DNA from: Undibacterium sp.
GTDB lineage: Bacteria; Pseudomonadota; Gammaproteobacteria; Burkholderiales; Burkholderiaceae_D
Direction of reading: 5' to 3'
Length of the DNA stretch: 5,816 bases
Assembly: GCA_019752975.1 (NCBI GenBank)
Contig: JAIELM010000208.1
Location: 1-5,816, forward strand
The notes under the pieces were generated by a model. That model ran no database searches. It saw nothing but the letters and a program-made list of their open reading frames with translations, and had not been told where the DNA came from. Shown piece after piece: positions 1-5,780 of the stretch. Numbering within the stretch: the stretch's first letter is position 1; every line of letters starts with the position of its first letter. The position numbers were made by a program, and so were the translations under genes.

Positions 1-30
1 CGGTCAACAGAGGAATTTAGGTTCAATGGA

Positions 31-126
31 CTCACCCAAAACAGAGGTTGGCGTTGTTGCGTTTGCCTTGTCGTACTACAGTACTGCCTGCGGCTCCGCG
101 CCTAGCCAACGCAATTTTGCGTAAGT
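31..126 (-). repeat. Structured ~96-bp repeat, copy A, upstream of hprK
   Basis: Read on the minus strand (126 down to 31), this segment aligns without gaps to 1141-1236 on the plus strand, with about 71 of 96 identical bases by hand count. Similarity stops beyond 31. The copy is rich in self-complementarity. ACGCAA (109-114) faces TTGCGT (117-122) across two bases. GTTGGC (47-52) can pair with GCCAAC (105-110), GCC (65-67) with GGC (92-94), and GTAC (73-76) with GTAC (81-84) as an apical hairpin with a four-base loop. The fold suggests a dispersed palindromic element of MITE or REP type rather than coding sequence. No flanking target duplication or transposase is visible. The number of copies genome-wide cannot be judged from this window. 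Confidence 0.75.
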
Positions 127-137
127 CCTACAATTAT

Positions 138-143
138 AGGAAG
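138..143 (+). promoter_or_regulatory. Ribosome binding site of hprK
   Basis: AGGAAG ends four bases before the ATG at 148, and its AGGA core (138-141) leaves a six-base spacer. This supports the ATG at 148 as the hprK start. The site lies just outside repeat copy A, so the repeat does not itself supply the translation signal. Confidence 0.65.
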
Positions 144-147
144 TTCT

Positions 148-1092
148 ATGCCCAACCACGCCAACCTCACCATTCAAGCCATTTTTGAGAATAACCGAGA
201 CGCCCTACAATTGGGATGGTTCGCGGGATTTTCGGGGGGCGATAAAACCATCACTAGCGATGCCACCGCGTCTTCCGACCAGGTAGGTCACCTCAATTTG
301 ATTCACCGTGGGCGCATACAAGTATTAGGACACCAAGAACTAGAGTATTTCCAAAGATTGTCTTCTGGCTCTCGTCATAATCTCATCAAAGAATTGATCG
401 CTGGTCACCCTCCTGCGCTGATCATGGCTCAAGGTTTAGCTTCGCCTCAAATCTTCTTGGATCTCTGCGACGAACACAATATTCCACTCTTTTCCACACC
501 ACTACCTGCCGCACAAGTGATCGATTATTTGCGCGTCTATCTATCAAAAAAACTCGCACCACAAGTCACCATGCATGGCGTCTTCATGGACGTACTTGGC
601 GTCGGCGTACTAATTACCGGTGAATCTGGCTTAGGTAAAAGCGAACTAGGACTAGAACTTATTTCGCGTAGTCATGGCTTGGTGGCGGACGATGCAGTCG
701 AATTTTCACGTATTGCACCCAATATGATTGATGGTCGTTGTCCGGAAATTCTACAAAACTTACTCGAAGTCCGCGGGCTAGGCTTGCTAGACATCAAAGC
801 GATCTTCGGCGAAACCTCAGTGCGTCGCAAAATGCGCCTGAAACTCATCGTTCATCTGGTACGTCGTAGCACTTTAGAAGAGAACTATGAGCGCCTACCA
901 ATCGACCAACAAACCGTCGATGTTCTAGGCCTACAGATTAAAAAAGTGGTGATCCCTGTAGCCGCTGGTCGCAATATCGCGGTACTGTTAGAAGCTGCGG
1001 TACGCAACACCATTTTACAATTGCGAGGTATTAATACCTTAGAGGATTTCATCGAAAGACAGCGTCGTGCGATGGATGATACGATGATCTAA
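148..1092 (+). CDS. hprK: HPr kinase/phosphorylase
   Basis: This bifunctional cytoplasmic enzyme phosphorylates the PTS carrier HPr on a regulatory serine using ATP (or pyrophosphate) and also removes that phosphate. At 314 residues it has the usual family length. The N-terminal domain spans about residues 1-135 and the catalytic P-loop domain about 136-314. Visible motifs are the conserved histidine H143, the Walker A loop GESGLGKS (158-165), the acidic pair D181-D182 after the P-loop, the HprK signature around [10 protein letters not shown] (206-215), and the C-terminal PVAAGRN segment (270-276) with the catalytic arginine R275. All expected active-site residues are present, so it should be functional. 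In proteobacteria it belongs with the PTS-Ntr genes, and rapZ follows after 179 bases. Oddly, it is bracketed by two inverted copies of one repeat, one on each side. Stop codon is TAA. Confidence 0.97.
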   Translation: MPNHANLTIQAIFENNRDALQLGWFAGFSGGDKTITSDATASSDQVGHLNLIHRGRIQVLGHQELEYFQRLSSGSRHNLIKELIAGHPPALIMAQGLASPQIFLDLCDEHNIPLFSTPLPAAQVIDYLRVYLSKKLAPQVTMHGVFMDVLGVGVLITGESGLGKSELGLELISRSHGLVADDAVEFSRIAPNMIDGRCPEILQNLLEVRGLGLLDIKAIFGETSVRRKMRLKLIVHLVRRSTLEENYERLPIDQQTVDVLGLQIKKVVIPVAAGRNIAVLLEAAVRNTILQLRGINTLEDFIERQRRAMDDTMI

Positions 1093-1095
1093 CTT

Positions 1096-1127
1096 TTGTC
1101 ATAATTTGCACATTTTTAGTCTACAAT
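1096..1127 (+). promoter_or_regulatory. Possible promoter for rapZ
   Basis: TTGTCA (1096-1101) resembles a sigma-70 -35 box and TACAAT (1122-1127) a -10 box, but the 20-base spacer is longer than optimal. An alternative pairs TTGCAC (1106-1111) with TAGTAA (1130-1135) at 18 bases. Either would start transcription just before repeat copy B, placing the structured repeat in the rapZ 5' untranslated leader. This is a weak motif-only call. Confidence 0.25.
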
Positions 1128-1140
1128 ATTAGTAATTACA

Positions 1141-1236
1141 ACTTGCGCAAAATTGTGCTAACTAGGCGTAAAGCCAAAGCTTGTACTTTAGTGCGACTAG
1201 GCAAACGCAAGCACTTCAGCGTCTGTTTTGCGCCAG
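1141..1236 (+). repeat. Structured ~96-bp repeat, copy B, in the rapZ leader
   Basis: This is the inverted partner of 31-126, with about 71 of 96 bases identical and no gaps. The best-conserved blocks are 1141-1156 and 1196-1210. The short terminal hairpin persists as GCGCAA (1145-1150) facing TTGTGC (1153-1158), where relative to copy A an A-T pair has become G-C and a G-C pair has become G-T. The apical hairpin persists as GTAC (1183-1186) with GTGC (1191-1194), and GCC (1173-1175) still matches GGC (1200-1202). The end with the short hairpin points toward hprK in both copies. Its position between hprK and the rapZ start means it is probably transcribed with rapZ. Confidence 0.75.
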
Positions 1237-1256
1237 TTCTCAACATATATTCATCT

Positions 1257-1262
1257 AGGAGA
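1257..1262 (+). promoter_or_regulatory. Ribosome binding site that fixes the rapZ start at 1272
   Basis: AGGAGA lies about nine bases before the ATG at 1272. It is the only good Shine-Dalgarno match in this frame. The far upstream TTG at 1143 has none, which argues for the shorter RapZ. Confidence 0.7.
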
Positions 1263-1271
1263 CCACCAAGC

Positions 1272-2135
1272 ATGCGCATCGTACTTATCTCAGGAATTTC
1301 TGGTTCTGGTAAATCAGTCGCACTCAATGTACTCGAAGACGCAGGCTACTACTGCGTAGACAATTTACCGCCTAGTCTGTTGGTGGACTTAGTCAATACC
1401 TTAGAATGGGAAGGCGTTAAGCGTGCCGCGATGGCGATTGATTCTCGTAGCGCTCACCTACTGAAAACTTTCCCTGACGCGATAGACCGTTTACGGCATC
1501 TGGGTCATCAAGTCAAAGTCTTATTCCTCACCTCCAGCTCAGAAACCTTAATCGCACGCTTCTCTGAAACACGTCGTAGCCATCCACTCTCCCATCATCT
1601 ACAGACCTCATCCATGTCAAGTGGCGCGCTTAGCCTGACCGAGTGCATACAAAAAGAAAAAGATTTACTCTCACCTTTACAAACCCTAGGACACCTGATC
1701 GATACTTCCAATCTCAGTGCCAACAACTTGCGCAATTGGATCAAAGACGAGATAGGAGTGGAGCAAGCAGGCATCATTTTGATGTTCGAATCTTTTGCCT
1801 TTAAAGTTGGTGTACCACTGGATGTCGACTTTGTCTTCGACGTACGAATTCTCCCCAATCCACATTATGATCCAGTACTCAGACCACTCACTGGCAAGGA
1901 TAAGGAGGTAGTCGATTTCTTAGAAGCACAAAGCATGACGGCAGATCTATACCAAGACATGCTCAGTTTTTTACAAAAATGGCTGCCGTCATTTAAGCAA
2001 GACAATCGCAGCTATCTCACCATAGGCATCGGTTGCACTGGGGGACAACATCGCTCTGTGTATATGGTAGAAAAAATCGCCAAGCATTTTCAAGAAACCG
2101 AAAGAGTCTTGATTCGCCACAGGCAATGTAGCTAG
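1272..2135 (+). CDS. rapZ: RapZ, P-loop RNase adaptor / nucleotide-binding protein
   Basis: RapZ (formerly YvcJ/YhbJ) is a cytoplasmic P-loop protein. In E. coli it delivers the sRNA GlmZ to RNase E and so controls glucosamine-6-phosphate synthase and envelope precursor supply. The RNA partner in this organism is unknown. From the ATG at 1272 the protein has 287 residues, close to the E. coli length. Walker A is GISGSGKS (8-15), a conserved YYCVDNLP block lies at 26-33, ETRRSHPL at 99-106, the C-terminal-domain block DVRILPNPHYD at 190-200, LRPLTGKD at 203-210, and GCTGGQHRSV at 254-263 with C255, H260 and R261. The frame stays open upstream to a TTG at 1143, but that stretch is repeat copy B and the Walker motif should sit near the N-terminus. 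The extreme C-terminus (IRHRQCS) lacks the lysine-rich end known from E. coli. Confidence 0.95.
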   Translation: MRIVLISGISGSGKSVALNVLEDAGYYCVDNLPPSLLVDLVNTLEWEGVKRAAMAIDSRSAHLLKTFPDAIDRLRHLGHQVKVLFLTSSSETLIARFSETRRSHPLSHHLQTSSMSSGALSLTECIQKEKDLLSPLQTLGHLIDTSNLSANNLRNWIKDEIGVEQAGIILMFESFAFKVGVPLDVDFVFDVRILPNPHYDPVLRPLTGKDKEVVDFLEAQSMTADLYQDMLSFLQKWLPSFKQDNRSYLTIGIGCTGGQHRSVYMVEKIAKHFQETERVLIRHRQCS

Positions 2136-2148
2136 CTTGAGAAGTAAG

Positions 2149-2173
2149 GTGAGGTAGGCCATGCCTACCTCAC
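2149..2173. terminator. Perfect hairpin between convergent rapZ and natB
   Basis: GTGAGGTAGGC (2149-2159) and GCCTACCTCAC (2163-2173) form a perfect 11-bp stem with a three-base CAT loop. It lies in the 82-base gap where rapZ and natB converge, the expected place for a bidirectional terminator. Neither strand has a clear T-run after the stem. The minus strand continues with a mildly T-rich stretch, so termination may be stronger for natB. It could also act as a 3'-end stabilising hairpin. Confidence 0.5.
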
Positions 2174-2217
2174 GCTATAGGGCAAATCAGGTAATACGAC
2201 GACGTCTCGCTAACAGT

Positions 2218-3381
2218 TTACGCCATCACTACTTCGCGCATCTTCTTAGAGACAAAACTCAAACTCGCTATCACTAGTACTGCGGACACCAGCATGGCAA
2301 TCGCCATCGAAGTGAGCGATACTAACTCACCTTTGAGCACCTGATTCATCATCTGAGTTTGCGCCATCACTGGTGCCCAACTTAACCATGCTGGCTCTTT
2401 ACCTGGATTCAGAAGAAAGAACAGTGGCATAAAACCCACCAACATACTCAGTAATTGATTACGTACATTGGCCTCTTTAAAACTCCTGCAAGTCAAAGAA
2501 AGTGCCACTTGCAAAGAAGCAAGAGCACAAGCTAAGGGCGTCAATATCAACAAAAAAGCAATGGCCTCTTTACTGCCAAATTGAAACTCCGCTCGCAAAC
2601 CTTCATTGCCGATCACCAATTGCGCCGGAAAAAAACTCAGTACCGTAAGAACAGACACCAAGACACTGACAGAAGCAACCGCGGCCGTTTTCCCTATCGC
2701 TAATTGTCGCCCAGAGAGAGGATTCATCATCAAAGGTTCTAAGGAGCCACGTTCACGCTCACCCGCGGTACTGTCTATCGCCGCGAACATCCCACCCATC
2801 ACCACCGCCATAATCAAAAACATAGGCAGCATGCCAGTAATAGTGACTTTACGTTCATCTGGACGACTGATGTGCCGCTCCTTGATACCAACACTTTGTA
2901 ATAATTGTGGCGATACGCCGCGCATACTGAGATCCGCTACCGCACGTTCTTGCACAAAAGCGTTCAACAAATTACGCAAAGGACGCACGCCCATTTCGGC
3001 TTGACGATTAGAAGTATCGTAGGCAATTTCCAAATCCACTTTTTTTGCTTGCGCCAAATCGTTTTCAAAATCTTTGGGAATAAGCAGCACCGGCTTAGCT
3101 AATTCCTTGCTACTCGACTTCGCTTCGTAGTCCTGTGGCGCGGCTTTAATTTGATAACCCTGACGTAGAATAAAGTTCTCTAGCGTGGATGCCTCTTGCA
3201 TATTCACTGCTACGACCACTCTATCCTCAGCTTGCGATTCCACCTGCGAGATAATGGTAGAAAATACGAATAACATCAAAGGCACCATCAACAAGGAACT
3301 CGCTAATACCGTCAACAACGTGCGTCGATCGCGGATGGCGTCGGTAATTTCTTTAGAATAAATTGCGAGGATTTCTCTCAT
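2218..3381 (-). CDS. natB: NatB-like ABC-2 type transporter permease
   Basis: This is the membrane subunit of an export-type ABC transporter, paired with the ATPase encoded just upstream. At 387 residues it has the NatB layout: a short cytoplasmic N-terminus, a first membrane helix at about 22-45, a large extracytoplasmic domain (about 46-180), then a block of about five further helices near 181-202, 232-256, 273-296, 308-325 and 358-377. The segment GERERGSLEPLMMNPLS (207-223) is the hallmark cytoplasmic loop of this family and contacts the ATPase. B. subtilis NatAB exports Na+, but related pairs handle other substrates, so the substrate here is inference. Its ATG overlaps the natA stop by four bases, indicating translational coupling. 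Stop codon is TAA. No defect is seen. Confidence 0.9.
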   Translation of the reverse strand: MREILAIYSKEITDAIRDRRTLLTVLASSLLMVPLMLFVFSTIISQVESQAEDRVVVAVNMQEASTLENFILRQGYQIKAAPQDYEAKSSSKELAKPVLLIPKDFENDLAQAKKVDLEIAYDTSNRQAEMGVRPLRNLLNAFVQERAVADLSMRGVSPQLLQSVGIKERHISRPDERKVTITGMLPMFLIMAVVMGGMFAAIDSTAGERERGSLEPLMMNPLSGRQLAIGKTAAVASVSVLVSVLTVLSFFPAQLVIGNEGLRAEFQFGSKEAIAFLLILTPLACALASLQVALSLTCRSFKEANVRNQLLSMLVGFMPLFFLLNPGKEPAWLSWAPVMAQTQMMNQVLKGELVSLTSMAIAMLVSAVLVIASLSFVSKKMREVVMA

Positions 3382-4199
3382 GCCAAACTCCCTTTAGTCA
3401 AAACAGATGCGGTCGATGCCGCGGTCGGATGCAAAAACGCTAGCTTCACAAAGGCATCTTCAAAATCATGTTCCTCGGCTTGATCCATGAGCTCTTGTAC
3501 CGTGCCTTTAGCGACGTTTTTCCCTTGCGCTACGATCACCACATTGTCGCAGAGGCGCTCAACTTCTTGCATAATATGAGTAGAAAAGATGATGCATTTG
3601 GAGCCGCCTGCTGGGCTTTTTAACCAACGTAAAAACTCGCGCAGAGCACGCGTTGCTACCACATCTAGGCCATTGGTTGGCTCATCTAGGATAATGTTTT
3701 GAGGGTCGTGAATTAAAGCCCGTGCCAAGGCGATTTTCATTCTCTCACCTTGACTAAAACCCTCGGTACGCCTATCCATCAAATTTTGTATTTCTAAATA
3801 ATGCGCCAATTGATCGGCGCGTTTCACAACACTATCGCCATCCATGCCATGCAATTTGCCGTAGTAAGCGATATTTTCACGCGCGGTTAAGCGCGGATAT
3901 AAGCCTCGCGCATCCGATAAGATACCTATGCGCGCTTGAGATGCGGTCTGGCCGTGTGCCACCGTCACCTCATCAATTTTGATCAGGCCACGGTCAGGCT
4001 TGAGCAGCGAAGCAACCATACGCAAGCTGGTGGTTTTACCTGCGCCATTGGCGCCAAGCAAACCTAAGATAGCACCATCTGGCGCAGCAAAATTAATGCC
4101 GTTAACAGCCTTAACTTTTTCTCCTACGCGCTTGCCAAAGCCAAATTTTGGCTTTGCAAGCCTAAGGAATTCTTTATGCAAATCTTCTACGATAATCAT
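3378..4199 (-). CDS. natA: NatA-like ABC transporter ATP-binding protein
   Basis: This cytoplasmic ATPase drives the NatB-like permease. It has 273 residues, about 240 of them forming one nucleotide-binding domain, followed by a short tail. Walker A is GANGAGKT (49-56), the ABC signature region FSQGERMKIALARAL is at 148-162, Walker B NIILDEPTNGLD at 168-179 with catalytic E173, and the switch histidine is H208 in STH. The Q-loop position has aspartate (ILSDARGLY, D96) instead of glutamine, followed by RLTARENI; this is common in NatA-type ATPases. The signature reads SQGE rather than SGGQ, also common in this group. A Shine-Dalgarno site precedes the ATG by seven bases. The TGA overlaps the natB ATG as ATGA. 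The hydrolase gene lies 117 bases upstream on the same strand. Confidence 0.93.
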   Translation of the reverse strand: MIIVEDLHKEFLRLAKPKFGFGKRVGEKVKAVNGINFAAPDGAILGLLGANGAGKTTSLRMVASLLKPDRGLIKIDEVTVAHGQTASQARIGILSDARGLYPRLTARENIAYYGKLHGMDGDSVVKRADQLAHYLEIQNLMDRRTEGFSQGERMKIALARALIHDPQNIILDEPTNGLDVVATRALREFLRWLKSPAGGSKCIIFSTHIMQEVERLCDNVVIVAQGKNVAKGTVQELMDQAEEHDFEDAFVKLAFLHPTAASTASVLTKGSLA

Positions 4200-4206
4200 T
4201 TTTCTC

Positions 4207-4212
4207 TCACCT
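4207..4212 (-). promoter_or_regulatory. Ribosome binding site of natA
   Basis: On the minus strand AGGTGA lies seven bases before the natA ATG (4199-4197). It confirms that start and shows natA is translated independently of the hydrolase gene upstream. Confidence 0.65.
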
Positions 4213-4229
4213 TTTCCGGCAAAGTATTA

Positions 4230-4272
4230 CCCACTTCACTCACTCCTTTTCAAAGGAGATAGTTGGGGTGGG
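4230..4272. repeat. Imperfect palindrome (REP-like) between hydrolase gene and natA
   Basis: CTCCTT (4243-4248) and AAGGAG (4253-4258) form the core stem with a TTCA loop. ACT (4238-4240) pairs with AGT (4261-4263), and CCCAC (4230-4234) with GTGGG (4268-4272), giving a 43-base imperfect hairpin. G-runs continue to about 4278. No T-run follows on the minus strand, so it is not a canonical terminator for the hydrolase gene. The C-rich/G-rich arms with a CTCCTT-AAGGAG tip resemble intergenic palindromic elements scattered in many proteobacterial genomes; that resemblance is from memory. It could stabilise the upstream message or reduce read-through into natA. Confidence 0.5.
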
Positions 4273-4316
4273 GATGGGTCAATTTATATTTTAGATTGAT
4301 GCTGACTAATGACTTA

Positions 4317-5759
4317 TCAATTGATGGTTTTCGGTGGAATCCAAGTTGAAGGACGAGGAATTTGGCGTACACACTGGGCATCCACTTTCAAGGCTTCCGC
4401 ATCGTCTTTCGCCGCGATAAAACTGGTCATCACCTCGCGTACACAGCCATGTGACAACACCCCATGCCCTGCATTGGCTATGCTAATATGCCGCGCCTTA
4501 GCACCGAGCGCTTTGGCGACCATATCCCCATTACGGGTTGGCGTCACCGGATCAATTCCACCGCTCAATAAGAGCACTGGAGCATTCGATGGAGGTATGC
4601 TAAAGAACTCTTTTGGGATAGTCGCACGAGGCCAATTAGCGCAAATTTTTCCATACATTTCTGTCGCCACATGAGTAAATTCGTCTGCTGGTGCAACAGG
4701 TGCTGGCTGCCCAACAGCATAGGCTTCCGAACACCACACCGAATAATGCATACCGCCAGCAAGAGCCGTCGGAGATTTTGAATTAAACACGCCACTCATG
4801 GTTAATAAGGGTGCAAATTTACCTTGTTCGGCTTGAGTTAGGGCATAAGGTAGCATAGCAAGCATATTAGGCACGTAGAGCGCGTTGCGAACCATGTTGA
4901 TGATATCTTCACGGGTAACCAAATCGGTCATCTCATTACCTAAACGCGGTTGGGTGAAACTCACTTGGCGCGGTGTGTTATTTAATAGGTTCTGCCAGGT
5001 CTTTGCCAAATCGGGATAAGCGGCATGGCACTTCACTTGCTTGAGGCAATCGGCAAACAAGCCATCCAAGGCTTGCTTGGCATCAGTGCCCAAAATACGT
5101 AAATCTGGAGGCACGACCGCATCGATCACTAAGCGTCTCACAGCAAGTGGGAATTGGCGTAAATACTCCAAGCCCACTCTCGTTCCATAGGAAACACCCA
5201 CCAAATTAATTGCCGAATATTTTTGCGCCACACGTACCGCTTCTAAATCTTGTACCGCAATGCTAGTGCTAAAAAACTGCAAATCGCCGTAAGGTAGTTT
5301 TTGCAGCGCCTGCATACAAGATTGCACTGCGGCGATCATGGCATTTCGGTCTATCATCTTGTCACTATTATCTAACTTAGGACAGTTGAGCGGCGCACTG
5401 CTACCGGTTCCACGTTGATCGACAAAAACCAAATCACGACGGCGATTTAATTTACCTAATAAACTTTCACCGGTGTCGGACAATGCAATCGCGCTCTGCC
5501 CGGGTCCACCAGCTAAAAGAAATACCGCGTCACTCAATTTATTTCTATCTTGTGAAGGCAGTACCACATAATGAATATCGATTTTCTTACCATCAGGCTT
5601 AGCCGGATCAAGTGCTCGGCTTATTTTTCCGCATTGAACTTCCTGGGGAAAATTCGACAGGCGACAGGATTTAGTCGGTAGACTAGATTCCGCTTGCGCC
5701 CACAAAGGGGCGATTAAGACGAGGGCGGGAAGCACTCGTTTCAAGAAAGGATAGATCAA
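4317..5759 (-). CDS. Secreted alpha/beta hydrolase, S33/TAP-like peptidase family
   Basis: Predicted exported serine hydrolase similar to tripeptidyl- or prolyl-aminopeptidases with a TAP-like C-terminal domain; substrate unknown. Using residue numbers from the longest frame (TTG at 5783, 488 residues), the oxyanion loop is GGPGQS (92-97), the DQRGTG block is at 122-127, the nucleophile elbow GVSYGTR at 196-202 has S198, the acid is D411 in GGIDPVTP, and the base is H440 in NAGHG. The triad is complete. I prefer the TTG at 5759 (480 residues), because CGGAG lies six bases upstream and it yields a compact signal peptide: K15-R16, a hydrophobic run and the cleavage motif AQA (29-31). The 5783 TTG lies within a tandem repeat and has no Shine-Dalgarno site. 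Eight or more cysteines in the mature part fit an extracytoplasmic protein. natA follows 117 bases downstream. Confidence 0.85.
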   Translation of the reverse strand: MIYPFLKRVLPALVLIAPLWAQAESSLPTKSCRLSNFPQEVQCGKISRALDPAKPDGKKIDIHYVVLPSQDRNKLSDAVFLLAGGPGQSAIALSDTGESLLGKLNRRRDLVFVDQRGTGSSAPLNCPKLDNSDKMIDRNAMIAAVQSCMQALQKLPYGDLQFFSTSIAVQDLEAVRVAQKYSAINLVGVSYGTRVGLEYLRQFPLAVRRLVIDAVVPPDLRILGTDAKQALDGLFADCLKQVKCHAAYPDLAKTWQNLLNNTPRQVSFTQPRLGNEMTDLVTREDIINMVRNALYVPNMLAMLPYALTQAEQGKFAPLLTMSGVFNSKSPTALAGGMHYSVWCSEAYAVGQPAPVAPADEFTHVATEMYGKICANWPRATIPKEFFSIPPSNAPVLLLSGGIDPVTPTRNGDMVAKALGAKARHISIANAGHGVLSHGCVREVMTSFIAAKDDAEALKVDAQCVRQIPRPSTWIPPKTIN

Positions 5760-5765
5760 AATAGG

Positions 5766-5770
5766 CTCCG
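5766..5770 (-). promoter_or_regulatory. Shine-Dalgarno site favouring the TTG start at 5759
   Basis: On the minus strand CGGAG sits six bases before TTG (5759-5757). No comparable site precedes the more distal TTG at 5783, and an in-frame TGA shortly upstream of that codon rules out anything longer. There is no ATG in the first part of the frame, so the gene must use a non-ATG start. Confidence 0.5.
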
Positions 5771-5780
5771 GTTGTTTAAA

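Larger units (their letters stand above)
1..147. other. Non-coding region upstream of hprK
   Basis: I see no convincing end of an incoming gene here. The three plus-strand frames reach stops at 16-18, 103-105 and 122-124, and none of the short translations resembles the C-terminus of PtsN (EIIA-Ntr), the usual gene before hprK in betaproteobacteria. Bases 31-126 are one copy of a structured repeat described separately. The remaining 21 bases before the hprK start contain TACAAT (129-134), which could serve as a -10 element, although no good -35 lies 16-18 bases before it, and the hprK ribosome binding site. If ptsN is present it must lie left of the window, separated from hprK by this repeat. 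Confidence 0.6.
1093..1271. other. hprK-rapZ intergenic region and rapZ leader
   Basis: This 179-base gap is long for a gene pair often described as an operon. Its first 48 bases are AT-rich and carry possible promoter boxes. Bases 1141-1236 are repeat copy B. The last 35 bases hold the rapZ ribosome binding site. No T-rich terminator is evident after hprK, so read-through from hprK remains possible. The rapZ frame is open through the repeat back to a TTG at 1143, but I treat that as non-coding because it lies inside the repeat, lacks family similarity and would add 43 residues before the P-loop. Confidence 0.65.

Noticed and set aside
6..47. Direct repeat AACAGAGG at 6-13 and 40-47
   Set aside because: Eight bases is short, and without a matching element boundary or copies elsewhere it is not distinguishable from chance; it does not neatly flank the 96-bp repeat.
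1..124. Short open frames entering from the left edge, possibly the end of ptsN
   Set aside because: The translations do not resemble the PtsN C-terminus, and much of the stretch (31-126) is a repeat found again in the opposite orientation at 1141-1236.
127..1140. Invertible switch in which hprK flips between the two inverted repeats
   Set aside because: The copies differ at about a quarter of positions with few long identical runs, no recombinase gene is nearby, and flipping would only detach hprK from its upstream signals.
1136..1327. Minus-strand open frame of 63 codons over the rapZ leader
   Set aside because: It overlaps repeat copy B and the conserved rapZ P-loop region, has no good start signal and no recognisable motif.
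1595..1858. Minus-strand open frame inside rapZ
   Set aside because: It is an antisense shadow of a well-conserved gene, with low-complexity Ser/Lys/Thr-rich composition and no domain.
2606..3102. Plus-strand open frames opposite natB
   Set aside because: They lie entirely antisense to a complete membrane permease and show no family features.
3378..4199. NatA Q-loop aspartate and SQGE signature as possible loss of function
   Set aside because: Both variants are usual in NatA-type ATPases, and Walker A, Walker B glutamate and the switch histidine are intact.
3979..4299. Plus-strand open frame opposite the natA N-terminus
   Set aside because: It is antisense to the Walker A region and runs out into the palindrome; no supporting motif.
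4309..4795. Open frames overlapping the C-terminal half of the hydrolase gene on both strands
   Set aside because: They conflict with the frame carrying the Asp and His of the catalytic triad and have no recognisable protein features.
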